A stretch of DNA of 64,000 nt from Bacteroidota bacterium (GTDB taxonomy: Bacteria > Bacteroidota > Bacteroidia > Chitinophagales > Chitinophagaceae), in assembly GCA_023416995.1 (NCBI GenBank), contig JAEZGI010000077.1:62001-126000 (forward strand), in the 5' to 3' direction. A program made the position numbers and the translations under genes. Under the pieces are notes generated by a model. It made no database searches, was not told the DNA's origin, and saw nothing but the letters and a program-made list of their open reading frames with translations. The number at the start of each line of letters is the position of its first letter. Position 1 is the stretch's first letter. Of the stretch, positions 26,312 to 34,320 are shown piece by piece.

Positions 26312-27040
26312 TTGAACAGACAGCAGGTTTTTTTTGAGGATTTGGGGAATATGGATTACCAGTCTGCCTGGACACTCCAGGAGCGGTTGTTACAGGAAAA
26401 TGTACTACTCAAAACAGCTCATAAAGATGCTGCTGCAACTCAACCCCCGCCAACAAAACATCATCTGTTGTTTGTGGAGCATCCGCCCGTATATACCCTC
26501 GGAAAAAGCGGGCACGAGGAAAATATTTTAATCAGTGAATCGGAACGCCTCCGGCGCAACATAGCTTATTTCAAAACTAACAGGGGTGGAGACATTACCT
26601 TTCATGGTCCGGGGCAACTGGTGGGATATCCGATACTTGATCTTGAGAAATATTATACCGATATAGGCAAATACCTGAGAAACCTGGAGCAGGTTATTAT
26701 TGATACCCTGGCATTTTATGGCATCAAAGGAGCCCGTTCCGCAGGAGAAACCGGCGTTTGGCTGGATCCTGATATTAAGGGTCGTGAGAGAAAGATCTGT
26801 GCAATGGGCGTACGCTGCAGTCGTTGGATAACCATGCACGGGTTTGCCTTAAATGTAAATACAGATCTCGACTATTTCAGCCATATTGTTCCTTGTGGCA
26901 TCGCAGATAAACAGGTTACTTCGATAGCTGCTGAACTAGGTGCAGATGCAGATATGCAGTTATTAAAAACAAATGTTCAAAGGGCTTTTGAAAATGTGTT
27001 CCAGGCCGAGCTCGTAACCTCTTTTGTGCATAGCTCCTAG
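26312..27040 (+). CDS. lipB: Octanoyltransferase (lipoate biosynthesis)
   Basis: A 242-residue LipB that moves the octanoyl group from acyl carrier protein to lipoyl domains, the first step of lipoic acid synthesis. Signatures are RGGDITFHGPGQLVGYPI (91-108), the catalytic lysine K161 in KICAMGVRCSRWITMHGFAL, and the acyl-accepting cysteine C195 in VPCGI. The reading frame has an in-frame TAA directly before the TTG at 26312; the first ATG (26351) would remove the conserved FEDLG lead, so TTG is the likely start codon. No lipA is adjacent. The stop codon shares the bases CTAG with the stop of the convergent gene. Confidence 0.94.
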   Translation: MNRQQVFFEDLGNMDYQSAWTLQERLLQENVLLKTAHKDAAATQPPPTKHHLLFVEHPPVYTLGKSGHEENILISESERLRRNIAYFKTNRGGDITFHGPGQLVGYPILDLEKYYTDIGKYLRNLEQVIIDTLAFYGIKGARSAGETGVWLDPDIKGRERKICAMGVRCSRWITMHGFALNVNTDLDYFSHIVPCGIADKQVTSIAAELGADADMQLLKTNVQRAFENVFQAELVTSFVHSS

Positions 27041-27930
27041 AAATCCCTGGCAATAAAAAAACGGTGCTTTTCTTTCAACGTGCCATCTTCATATAGTTCA
27101 AACCTGAACCAGCCGGCGTGATGAAAATTTGATTTGTCAAGAATCAATTGAGGTTTGGTTACTTTTTTTATCTCGAAGAGATCAGTATTATCATCTTCAA
27201 AAAATTTGATCGAATAAGTCTTCTCCAAAGCCAGGGGCAAGGAGATGCTTACATGACCATCCTTTTCCGTAAACACATACTGCGAGGGTTTATAGACTGG
27301 TTTTGGAACAAAGGGTTTGATAACAACGGTGTCGATATTGTTAAAGAGCAATGTATCTTTTGTACGATTGATCACGGAGTCCCTGAAACGTTTGAGATAT
27401 TTTTCAGGATATTGTGCAATGATGCTATCGCGTCGAACAAGTGTAAAGAACTTTTCCGGTGCGGCAGTCTTTGCAGTTTCCAGTTTCTCTTTGATTTTGT
27501 CCGCTTCTTTTTCATTGAGGTTTGAAGACACGATAACCCTTTTATCTGCAACGCTGTTGTTAGATTCGGCTGGAAATGCCTGGTACGAACCGGTGTCCGG
27601 CACTGCACGTCGTGACTTGCTGAAAACGTATTTACCACTGTCCAGAACAATAAACAACCTATAAAAAACATTGCCAACCGGGGCCTTGGTATCTACAAAG
27701 CCATTTTGTGGCAAAGAAGGATCAGGTACCGTTAGTATAGTTTTGAAATTTTTGGAGCTGTCTGCGGATCTCTGGATGTTTAGCTGCGTTATAACAGGGT
27801 AATTGTTGAACCAACTGATGAGGTTTCTTCCTGCACCCCTCGACAAGGCTGTGAACCCGGGGAGTGTGTCCTGCGCAATAATGGATGCTGGTAATATAAT
27901 AACAGTGAGAGCAATCAAAAACCTCATCAT
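27037..27930 (-). CDS. Secreted protein of unknown function
   Basis: A 297-residue exported protein with signal peptide MMRFLIALTVIILPASIIAQ. The ATG at 27930 is chosen over the upstream TTG at 27936. The mature part starts with a fibronectin-type-III-like stretch (about 30-105: ISWFNNYPVITQLNIQRSADSSKNFKTI, NVFYRLFIVLDSGKYVFS), then a charged helical linker with KEADKIKEKLETAK, and a C-terminal beta-rich region ending RFFIARDF. I do not recognise a catalytic family. It overlaps the lipB stop by 4 bases tail to tail. Confidence 0.78.
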   Translation of the reverse strand: MMRFLIALTVIILPASIIAQDTLPGFTALSRGAGRNLISWFNNYPVITQLNIQRSADSSKNFKTILTVPDPSLPQNGFVDTKAPVGNVFYRLFIVLDSGKYVFSKSRRAVPDTGSYQAFPAESNNSVADKRVIVSSNLNEKEADKIKEKLETAKTAAPEKFFTLVRRDSIIAQYPEKYLKRFRDSVINRTKDTLLFNNIDTVVIKPFVPKPVYKPSQYVFTEKDGHVSISLPLALEKTYSIKFFEDDNTDLFEIKKVTKPQLILDKSNFHHAGWFRFELYEDGTLKEKHRFFIARDF

Positions 27931-27969
27931 AACCAAATAACGAATTATAGACCGATGTATTTTGCCGGG

Positions 27970-27977
27970 CGAAGATA
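27970..27977 (-). promoter_or_regulatory. Candidate -7 promoter element for the secreted unknown
   Basis: On the minus strand this reads TATCTTCG, a TAnnTTCG variant, 39 bases upstream of the ATG at 27930. It is supported only by similarity to the other elements in this window. Confidence 0.25.
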
Positions 27978-28033
27978 AGGAACTTGCTGCAAGGGTTTTG
28001 TTGATGAAACGTCAATAAAAACCGCGATTTGTA

Positions 28034-28951
28034 TCAGAACACTAATTTGTTGGCAAGACTCCGGTTTCCCTGCAGGCCGCCGCTGTGAATTGCGAGGATA
28101 CTTGTGCCGGGTGGGAAATAATCGTTTGAGACCAGTTGTTCGAGCCCGATCATCAGTTTCGCGGTATAAACAAAGTCGAGCGGCAAATGGTAAAGCTCCC
28201 AGCATTCATTCATAAAGTCAATCAGCCTGTCATTAGTTTTTGCGTAGCCACCAAAATGAAAATCGTAATTCATCTCAAACTGTTTTGAGGGAACCATGTT
28301 TTTTATAAATGCTTCAACATCATTTCCGGGCTGCAGTTTCAGACTGCTGATGCCAAGTACCCGCTGATCTGCGCCCGCGGCCCGCAATAGGCCCGCGAGC
28401 ATCGTACCAGTACCGACAGCTGCAGCTATTATGTCATAACTACTATAATCTGTCAGCGCAGCAATTTCAGCAGCACCCCTGGCACCTTCTTCACTACGGC
28501 CACCTTCCGGAACAATCAGATAACCCGGGTACCGTGTGCGTAATTCGTGATACAGGCTTTCCTTGTTTGCGTATTGAAAACGGGGAAGGTATTGCACTGT
28601 CATACCATAAGAGATGGCATCTTTTAAACTAAGGGAAGGTGAAGCCGCCGGCTCGCCGCGGACATAGCCAACCGAATGCAATCCGCTATCTGCGCAGTAT
28701 TTAGCCAGTGCAACAAGATGGTTTGAATAAGCTCCTCCGAAACTGATGATGCCCGGAGCGCGTGTGGCCACTGCATGTGCAACAGGATATTTTAATTTAA
28801 AATATTTGTTTCCAGATACAACCGGATGAAGCTGGTCGAGCCGGAGTACATCAAGCCGGATCTCCCGTTGTTTGCAGGCTTCAAATGGTACGTGTTGCGT
28901 GGTTACCAGTGTCTGCGGTATTAATTTTGCAACATTAGAACCGTCACTCAT
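28034..28951 (-). CDS. 1-aminocyclopropane-1-carboxylate deaminase / D-cysteine desulfhydrase family enzyme
   Basis: A 305-residue PLP enzyme of fold type II. The cofactor lysine is K49 in SGNKYFKLKY; SFGGAYSNHLVALA is the substrate-phosphate loop, VPEGGRSEEGARGAAEI a family block, and AAVGTGTMLAGL the glycine loop binding the PLP phosphate. Family members either deaminate ACC or, more often in bacteria, degrade D-cysteine to pyruvate, sulfide and ammonia. The two cannot be separated reliably here. It lies divergent from the nucleotidyltransferase gene at 29008. Confidence 0.9.
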   Translation of the reverse strand: MSDGSNVAKLIPQTLVTTQHVPFEACKQREIRLDVLRLDQLHPVVSGNKYFKLKYPVAHAVATRAPGIISFGGAYSNHLVALAKYCADSGLHSVGYVRGEPAASPSLSLKDAISYGMTVQYLPRFQYANKESLYHELRTRYPGYLIVPEGGRSEEGARGAAEIAALTDYSSYDIIAAAVGTGTMLAGLLRAAGADQRVLGISSLKLQPGNDVEAFIKNMVPSKQFEMNYDFHFGGYAKTNDRLIDFMNECWELYHLPLDFVYTAKLMIGLEQLVSNDYFPPGTSILAIHSGGLQGNRSLANKLVF

Positions 28952-28972
28952 AGATCAACCCGGTTATTTTTA

Positions 28973-28980
28973 TATTTTCG
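28973..28980 (+). promoter_or_regulatory. Candidate -7 promoter element for the nucleotidyltransferase gene
   Basis: TATTTTCG lies 27 bases upstream of the ATG at 29008 in the divergent 56-base intergenic region. It is identical to the elements before def and the Gfo/Idh/MocA gene. Confidence 0.35.
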
Positions 28981-29007
28981 TGCCTCAAAAAAATTAAAAT
29001 TAAGATA

Positions 29008-29907
29008 ATGCAACCAACCCTTTTGATTCTCGCTGCCGGAATGGCCTCAAGATATGGTAGTATGAAACAAATCCAGTCTTTCGGACCAGGCGGTGAAACA
29101 ATTATGGATTATTCTATTTATGATGCCATTCGCGCAGGTTTCAAAAAAGTGGTGTTCATCATTAGAAAAGAATTCGCAAAAGACTTCGAAGGTATATTTG
29201 AAGAGAAACTGAAAGGAAAAATTGAGATCGGGTATGTGTACCAGGAATTGAGTGCTTTTCTTAACGGGCATGAATTGCCTGCTGAGCGCACCAAACCCTG
29301 GGGTACTGCACATGCGGTATTGTGTGCAAAGGATGCGGTCCGCGAACCATTTGCTGTGATCAATGCAGATGATTTTTATGGTCGTGATGCATTTGAAAAA
29401 GCATATAAGTTTCTTACCCAGGATGTGAACGATAAAACCTATTCTATTATCGGCTATGAATTGCTGAAGACTTTATCAGACAACGGAACAGTTAACCGGG
29501 GTGTATGCCAGGTTGATGCTTCGGGTAACCTGACAGGAATAGCCGAACGTTTAAATATCAGCCGCCAGGCGGATGGCAGGATTATCTGCGATGACGATCA
29601 GGAGCCAAAGGAACTGTCTGTTGATTCAAAAGTTTCGATGAATTTCTGGTGTTTTTCTACCTCGATTTTCGATTACTCACAGAAGTTGTTTAACGAGTTT
29701 CTTGACAAAAATCTGAACGCTCCAAAGGCAGAATTTTTTATCCCTATTGTTGCTGATCGTTTTATCAACGATGGTACGGGAGTGATCAAGGTAATACCTA
29801 CTTCCTCGCAGTGGTTTGGTGTAACGTATAAAGAAGATGCGCCAGAGGTAAAAGAAAGTCTTAACCGGCTGGTCGAAAATGGTGAGTATCCATCAAAACT
29901 CTGGTAA
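29008..29907 (+). CDS. Nucleotidyltransferase (NTP-sugar transferase fold)
   Basis: A 299-residue protein with the GT-A-like nucleotidyltransferase signature LAAGMASRYGSMKQ at 8-21 and the metal-binding NADDFYGRDAF near 118-128, where the paired aspartates sit. The fold belongs to the NTP_transferase group that forms nucleotide sugars from NTP and sugar-1-phosphate. The variant GGETIMDYSIYDAIRAGF is common to Bacteroidota homologues annotated simply as nucleotidyltransferase. Sugar specificity is not evident. A strong terminator follows. Confidence 0.87.
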   Translation: MQPTLLILAAGMASRYGSMKQIQSFGPGGETIMDYSIYDAIRAGFKKVVFIIRKEFAKDFEGIFEEKLKGKIEIGYVYQELSAFLNGHELPAERTKPWGTAHAVLCAKDAVREPFAVINADDFYGRDAFEKAYKFLTQDVNDKTYSIIGYELLKTLSDNGTVNRGVCQVDASGNLTGIAERLNISRQADGRIICDDDQEPKELSVDSKVSMNFWCFSTSIFDYSQKLFNEFLDKNLNAPKAEFFIPIVADRFINDGTGVIKVIPTSSQWFGVTYKEDAPEVKESLNRLVENGEYPSKLW

Positions 29908-29926
29908 TGATCTAATAAAATAAAAA

Positions 29927-29958
29927 TGCGGCGACATTCTCAAAGGTTTGTCGCCGCA
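29927..29958. terminator. Terminator hairpin between convergent genes
   Basis: A perfect 10-bp GC-rich stem, TGCGGCGACA / TGTCGCCGCA, with a 12-base loop, preceded by an A-rich and followed by a T-rich stretch. It can act for the nucleotidyltransferase gene and for the convergent protease gene ending at 29982. Confidence 0.85.
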
Positions 29959-29981
29959 ATTATTTTACAGATAGCTTAGAC

Positions 29982-31091
29982 TCAATAACTTTTTACCATA
30001 AATACGAAATCCTCAATTTTTCTGATCTGCTGTACGCGGTTCATGCCTTTCAGGTTAGAATTGGTTGGCAGGCGTAAACTGTGCAGAGTGGTGTCACCTG
30101 CGGTTGACTTCCGGATCTCCTGGACGGCTGCATGAATATTGCGCGAATTGATGGCAAATACAACACCCTGTGCCTGTACCTGGCGGGTATTGATGATTCC
30201 TATCACTTCGCCGCTGCGGTTAAATACTGGTCCGCCAGAGTTACCGGGATTCGCCGCCACACCAATCTGGCAACTGAGTGTATCTCCGTTGAAACCAGTT
30301 TTAGCACTCATATAGCCTTCGTTATAAACGATCTCTTCGCGGGGAAAGCCAAGTGTAAACAAATCTTCACCTAATTCAGCACCGGTTTTTCGAATGGCAT
30401 AGGGAATAGCAGCATCCTGTCTGAAATCATCATCTCCGATTTTCAGGATCGCGATATCCGTGGCGTCATTCTGGTGGATGATACTTGCCCGAAATTGTTG
30501 GCCTTTGCTGTTTTGGATGATGACCGACCGGGAACCATTCACAACGTGCGCATTGGTGACTACAAAACCTTTGGCATCAATAAGAAAACCTGTACCGCCT
30601 GAGATGGGTTGCGCATTTTCAGGAGCCTTGGTAGGAAATCCTTCTCTAACCTTATTATAAACTTCGTTCGTTCTCTTGGCAACTTCCTGTTTGAATTCGA
30701 TACGAAGTTGTTCTATCTCTTTTGTATTGGCTTTGCGGGAATAATAAACGGTCATGCCGGCAATCAGAAGCGTTGTGATACCTGCTATTGACGCAGCAAC
30801 AGCAGTTACCCTTTTATATTTTCTGAAGAGGTTTATGAGTTTTCCCTCTGCCGCCGGCGGAGCGATGGCGCCGCTTGCAGCCAGTTTTTTATGGGCTTCG
30901 TTTAGTGAACCTATAAAGTTCTTACGGTCATTGTAGCCGGTAATTCTTTCCAGGAACAAGGTATGTTCAACAACAAGCTGATCCACCTCGGGGTCATTTC
31001 TTCGAAGCTGTTCAAACGCATCCTTTTCTGCAGGAGACATCTCGCCGAGCAGGTACTTTTCAACAGTTTCGAGTAATTGAAGGTCTTGCAT
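29982..31091 (-). CDS. Anti-sigma-like protein fused to a trypsin-like (DegS/HtrA-type) serine protease
   Basis: A 369-residue membrane protein. Residues about 1-90 resemble the cytoplasmic part of Bacteroidota anti-sigma factors (VEKYLLGEMSPAEKDAFEQL, then DPEVDQLVVEHTLFL); 95-116 is a transmembrane helix; a coiled-coil stretch follows (about 122-150). A trypsin-fold protease occupies about 160-335 with the complete triad: H182 (TNAHVV), D212 (ATDIAIL) and S285 (NPGNSGGPV). There is no PDZ domain. The gene begins 5 bases after an ECF sigma gene, so an anti-sigma role is likely. The frame could extend to a GTG three bases upstream. The fusion of both functions in one chain is unusual. Confidence 0.85.
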   Translation of the reverse strand: MQDLQLLETVEKYLLGEMSPAEKDAFEQLRRNDPEVDQLVVEHTLFLERITGYNDRKNFIGSLNEAHKKLAASGAIAPPAAEGKLINLFRKYKRVTAVAASIAGITTLLIAGMTVYYSRKANTKEIEQLRIEFKQEVAKRTNEVYNKVREGFPTKAPENAQPISGGTGFLIDAKGFVVTNAHVVNGSRSVIIQNSKGQQFRASIIHQNDATDIAILKIGDDDFRQDAAIPYAIRKTGAELGEDLFTLGFPREEIVYNEGYMSAKTGFNGDTLSCQIGVAANPGNSGGPVFNRSGEVIGIINTRQVQAQGVVFAINSRNIHAAVQEIRKSTAGDTTLHSLRLPTNSNLKGMNRVQQIRKIEDFVFMVKSY

Positions 31092-31096
31092 CACAA

Positions 31097-31663
31097 TTAT
31101 TGTTTGTGTTTATATCGCGAAAAAAATAGTTTCCTCAATCGGGTCAGGCACTTGTATTTCTGATTTTTAGCATTATCTGCATTGGTATAACCAAACTGCG
31201 CCGCGATATCGGTCATACTTTTTTTGTGCATATAATAAGCCTCGAGCAAACTTTTACAGGGTTCACCCAAACCTGCCATCGCCTGTTCCATCATTTCAAA
31301 ATCGTTCGTGATCTGCTGGTGTTGCTCCACCTCTTCTTCCACCGGTACTGTTTCTGCGATATTTCCGACTTCGGGCACATACCGCTGGCTGCGTGAAAGC
31401 TTCTTCAACCATAATCTCCGGGCGACGGAATAGATATAGGTTTTGAGCTGGCAATTCAGTTCAAAATCTGCCGATTTTGATTTTTCATAAAGTACAATCA
31501 TGGTTTCCTGGAAAATGTCTCTCGCATCGTCATAAGAACCATTATTATTGATAATCAGCGATTGCACCATATTATAATGGGCCGCGTATAATGATTCTAC
31601 TATTTCCTGGTCATTCCGGGCAAGTCCTTCCAGTTGAGCTTTCTCGTTGAGAGCTGATTTCAC
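31097..31663 (-). CDS. ECF RNA polymerase sigma factor
   Basis: A 188-residue ECF sigma factor: region 2 at about 22-95 (AAHYNMVQSLI, DARDIFQETMIVLYEK, LKTYIYSVARRLWLKKL), an acidic linker (VPVEEEVEQHQQ), and region 4 with the helix-turn-helix at about 130-180 (LLEAYYMHKKSMTDIAAQFGY). The likely start is GTG at 31663; the first ATG falls within region 2. It is followed 5 bases later by the anti-sigma/protease fusion. The divergent small lipoprotein gene at 31861 is a plausible target. Confidence 0.9.
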   Translation of the reverse strand: MKSALNEKAQLEGLARNDQEIVESLYAAHYNMVQSLIINNNGSYDDARDIFQETMIVLYEKSKSADFELNCQLKTYIYSVARRLWLKKLSRSQRYVPEVGNIAETVPVEEEVEQHQQITNDFEMMEQAMAGLGEPCKSLLEAYYMHKKSMTDIAAQFGYTNADNAKNQKYKCLTRLRKLFFSRYKHKQ

Positions 31664-31815
31664 TACAGTAACCTTTATTTAATACTCAAAATAGGGAGAA
31701 GTAACCCAAATAACAGGTAAAAATGGTATTATTTAACAATTGAGCCGCTGTGACCGCGATTAAAACCGGGCGCAAAAATTTTTTTTTAAATAGAAGGTTA
31801 CCTTTTGTTGAATGG

Positions 31816-31827
31816 GGTATTAATACC
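31816..31827. promoter_or_regulatory. 12-bp palindrome upstream of the small lipoprotein gene
   Basis: GGTATTAATACC is a perfect palindrome in the 197-base region between the divergent sigma gene and the lipoprotein gene, 33 bases before the lipoprotein ATG. Its position fits an operator or a promoter-associated site; the binding protein is unknown. Confidence 0.4.
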
Positions 31828-31860
31828 AAATCATTCAATTAATAAACCAAATAAGTTACA

Positions 31861-32061
31861 ATGAAAAAGTTGTTTTTTATCCTCGCAATCGGTGCTTTCG
31901 CAGCTTGTAATGATGCCGCTGATCAGGCAGTAGAAGAAAATAAAGATTCTGCTATCAATCAGGTTGAGAACACTGCAGATTCACTCAACAATCAAGTTGA
32001 CAGTTCTGCTGCCGCTGCTAAGGATTCAATCAGAGCATCTGCTGACTCACTGAAGAACTAA
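31861..32061 (+). CDS. Small lipoprotein with A/D/S-rich helical repeats
   Basis: A 66-residue protein. The N-terminal signal ends in a lipobox (AIGAFAAC), so lipidation at C16 is predicted. The mature 50 residues are rich in A, D, S, N and E with repeated motifs of the type (A/S)DSLNN and KDSIRASADSLKN, suggesting an amphipathic helix. It diverges from the ECF sigma gene. Abundant small lipoproteins of this style occur in Bacteroidota and are often stress-regulated, but the function here is unknown. Confidence 0.8.
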   Translation: MKKLFFILAIGAFAACNDAADQAVEENKDSAINQVENTADSLNNQVDSSAAAAKDSIRASADSLKN

Positions 32062-32090
32062 GTTTTTTCTTATAATGGCAAGCAATCGTT

Positions 32091-32121
32091 AAAAGCCGTC
32101 CTGTTTTACAGGCGGCTTTTT
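32091..32121. terminator. Terminator hairpin
   Basis: A GC-rich stem (AAAAGCCGTCCTG / CAGGCGGCTTTTT) with one bulged T, a TTTTA loop and a T5 run at the end. It closes the small lipoprotein gene and may also serve the convergent SMR gene ending at 32133. Confidence 0.85.
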
Positions 32122-32132
32122 CGATATATGGA

Positions 32133-32450
32133 TCATTTTGCCACAGCCTTCAGACCGATGATTGAGCCGATCAGGAGAAAAATGAAAAATATTCTCCAGA
32201 AATGGGTTGGTTCTTTAAAAATAAAAATCCCTACCAGCACAGTACCCACTGCACCGATCCCCGTCCATACTGCGTAAGCCGTACCGATGGGGATGGTTTG
32301 AATGGCCCGGTTCAGCAATACAAAGCTCAGCGTAATGCAGAAAAAAAATGCTGCTGACCATTTCCAGTTAGTAAAATTATCCGACAGTTTCAGACAGGTG
32401 GTGAACCCTACTTCAAACAATCCTGCAATGACAAGTATCAACCAGGCCAT
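32133..32450 (-). CDS. sugE: Small multidrug resistance family exporter (SugE/Gdx-like)
   Basis: A 105-residue protein with four transmembrane helices, the standard SMR size. The substrate/proton-binding glutamate is E13 in the first helix. The third-helix motif AVWTGIGAVGT matches the SugE/Gdx subclass, which exports guanidinium, rather than the QacE/EmrE subclass. SMR proteins work as dimers in the inner membrane. No guanidine riboswitch is possible in the 20-base gap to the upstream gene, so regulation is not evident. Confidence 0.88.
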   Translation of the reverse strand: MAWLILVIAGLFEVGFTTCLKLSDNFTNWKWSAAFFFCITLSFVLLNRAIQTIPIGTAYAVWTGIGAVGTVLVGIFIFKEPTHFWRIFFIFLLIGSIIGLKAVAK

Positions 32451-32470
32451 AATTAAATTTCATTTATCGA

Positions 32471-33157
32471 TTAATTCGCTTGTTTGTACGCGCTGGTATC
32501 AATGCTTTTGCCCATCGTACCGCGTAAACGTTTCCATAAACTTTCGCGCTCTTTAATTGATTTGAATCCTTCAACGAATGCTTTATCAAAATCAATAACG
32601 GGATCACTCATTTCGGGTTCAATTACTTTCAGGGTGTCAATAACAAAGGGAATCAGCGCGATATCCCTGTCAACTTTTTTTCTTGCAAATCTACGAAGCA
32701 TCTTTGTCTGAAAAGGGTCAGAAGCAAGCGCAATTTTTTTAAAACCGAGTTGTCGGGCTTTTTGGTAGGAGTAATAAAGATTTTCCGTACTATGTTCGGC
32801 GTTTGTTTCGGTAAAAATGTTTGCTGCAGGCACGCCAATAGCTTTTGCGTATAATGCCATTATTTGCGCTTCGGTATAAGGTGAATATACTGCGCCCCCT
32901 GAAAAGATAATGTTCCTGGTGATCTTTCGCTGGTAGAGGTGGCGCGCCCAATACACACGGCCCTTCATGGTACGGCTCCATTGATTATTTTCAAAAGGAA
33001 CCCCGGGTACAATTACCGCATCAAACTCCTGGCTACTGGCTTTGTTGTACAGCCGCTGCGATGTTTTCTTAGAAAACTGACAAGCCTGCAGTATTATTAT
33101 GATCAGTGTTAGCACACAAAACCTGTGAAGCACAGGTGAATATTTCCGGAGAGTCAT
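32471..33157 (-). CDS. DUF218 (YdcF/SanA-like) lipoprotein
   Basis: A 228-residue protein. The ATG at 33157 gives a lipoprotein signal with lipobox (IILQAC); a longer frame to 33289 would add an implausible N-terminus and cross the divergent promoter. The DUF218 core has VIVPGVPFE, NIIFSGGAV, the TEAQIM acid, TETNAEHSTENLYYS, and IALASDPFQTKMLRR. Family members such as ElyC and SanA affect envelope biogenesis and the permeability barrier. It lies 20 bases upstream of the SMR gene and diverges from the Gfo/Idh/MocA gene. Confidence 0.85.
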   Translation of the reverse strand: MTLRKYSPVLHRFCVLTLIIIILQACQFSKKTSQRLYNKASSQEFDAVIVPGVPFENNQWSRTMKGRVYWARHLYQRKITRNIIFSGGAVYSPYTEAQIMALYAKAIGVPAANIFTETNAEHSTENLYYSYQKARQLGFKKIALASDPFQTKMLRRFARKKVDRDIALIPFVIDTLKVIEPEMSDPVIDFDKAFVEGFKSIKERESLWKRLRGTMGKSIDTSAYKQAN

Positions 33158-33175
33158 ATTTACTGGGTAAACGCT

Positions 33176-33183
33176 TATTTTCG
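33176..33183 (+). promoter_or_regulatory. Candidate -7 promoter element for the Gfo/Idh/MocA gene
   Basis: TATTTTCG lies 23 bases upstream of the ATG at 33207. Directly upstream, GGTAAACGC resembles a half-site of the cre/LacI-like palindromes found at 34321 and 38406. Confidence 0.35.
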
Positions 33184-33206
33184 GTGATACAATAAGTGGG
33201 TAAATT

Positions 33207-34319
33207 ATGAAATATATTATCAATATTGCGGCCATCCTCGTGATGTTAATCGCTTCGGATTGTTTGTTGGCGCAGGGTGCGGACCGCACCGTTCGGATAG
33301 CCGTAGCCGGTACTTCTCATGCACATGTATCATGGATACTTGGTCATAAAAAACAAAATGATTTTGAAGTTGTCGGGATCTATGAAACGGACGAGCGGCT
33401 GATAAGACGGCAGGTTGCCCAATATAAACTCGATTCAACGCTTGTATATAAGGATCTCGTCACTATGCTTGACAAGGTTAAACCGGATGCTGTAGTGGCC
33501 TTTGGATCAATATACGATCACATGAAGGTGGTAGAAGCCGCAGCACCAAGGGGTATCCATGTTATGGTGGAAAAGCCGCTGGCCACCAATGTTAAACATG
33601 TACTCAAGATGGAACAACTGGCAAAGAAACACAAGGTTCATGTACTCACAAACTATGAAACCTCCTGGTATCCGACCACAGAAAAAATAAACCAATTGGT
33701 GCACGACAGTGCATACCTGGGTGAGATCCGGAAGGTAGTGATACATGATGGACACGAAGGACCAAAAGAGATAGGGGTGAACAAGGAATTTCTTGACTGG
33801 CTCACTGACCCGGTGCAAAACGGAGGTGGGGCACTGATAGATTTCGGATGTTATGGTGCCAACCTGATGACATATCTTATGAAGGGAGAAGAGCCCGTTT
33901 CTGTCACCGCAGTAAGCGCAACCTTCAAACCCGATATTTACCCGAAGGTTGATGATGAAACAACCATTATTGTATCCTATCCAAAAGCACAATGCATTAT
34001 ACAGGCTTCATGGAACTGGCCATTCAGCAGAAAAGATATGGAGGTTTACGGGCAGACAGGTTACCTGATTGCTGCAGATAATTCGATATTACGTAAACGC
34101 AACCGCGACTCAAAAGGTGAACGCACGGTAAAGATCGATACCGCTGAGGTAGATGTTTATACCGATCCTTTTATTTATCTCGCTGATGTGATAAGGGGTA
34201 AAATCACAGTGCCACGCTTTGGGCTGTACTCGCTGGAAAACAATATTATGGTGGTCCGTATACTCGAGGCTGCACGTGAGTCGGCACGCACCGGCAAAAC
34301 CGTCATGTTCAGAAAATAA
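33207..34319 (+). CDS. Exported Gfo/Idh/MocA family oxidoreductase
   Basis: A 370-residue protein with a Sec-type signal (MKYIINIAAILVMLIASDCLLAQ) and then a Rossmann domain, RIAVAGTSHAHVSW, and the family motif EKPLAT (about 122-127) with the sugar-binding C-terminal domain (GGALIDFGCYGANLM). Family members oxidise or reduce sugars with NAD(P)+. The nucleotide loop reads GTSHAH in place of a classical GxGxxG. It lies at the edge of the utilisation locus, and a cre-like palindrome fills the gap to the next gene, so it is probably part of that locus. Export without a twin-arginine signal is odd for an NAD enzyme. Confidence 0.88.
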   Translation: MKYIINIAAILVMLIASDCLLAQGADRTVRIAVAGTSHAHVSWILGHKKQNDFEVVGIYETDERLIRRQVAQYKLDSTLVYKDLVTMLDKVKPDAVVAFGSIYDHMKVVEAAAPRGIHVMVEKPLATNVKHVLKMEQLAKKHKVHVLTNYETSWYPTTEKINQLVHDSAYLGEIRKVVIHDGHEGPKEIGVNKEFLDWLTDPVQNGGGALIDFGCYGANLMTYLMKGEEPVSVTAVSATFKPDIYPKVDDETTIIVSYPKAQCIIQASWNWPFSRKDMEVYGQTGYLIAADNSILRKRNRDSKGERTVKIDTAEVDVYTDPFIYLADVIRGKITVPRFGLYSLENNIMVVRILEAARESARTGKTVMFRK

Positions 34320-34320
34320 T

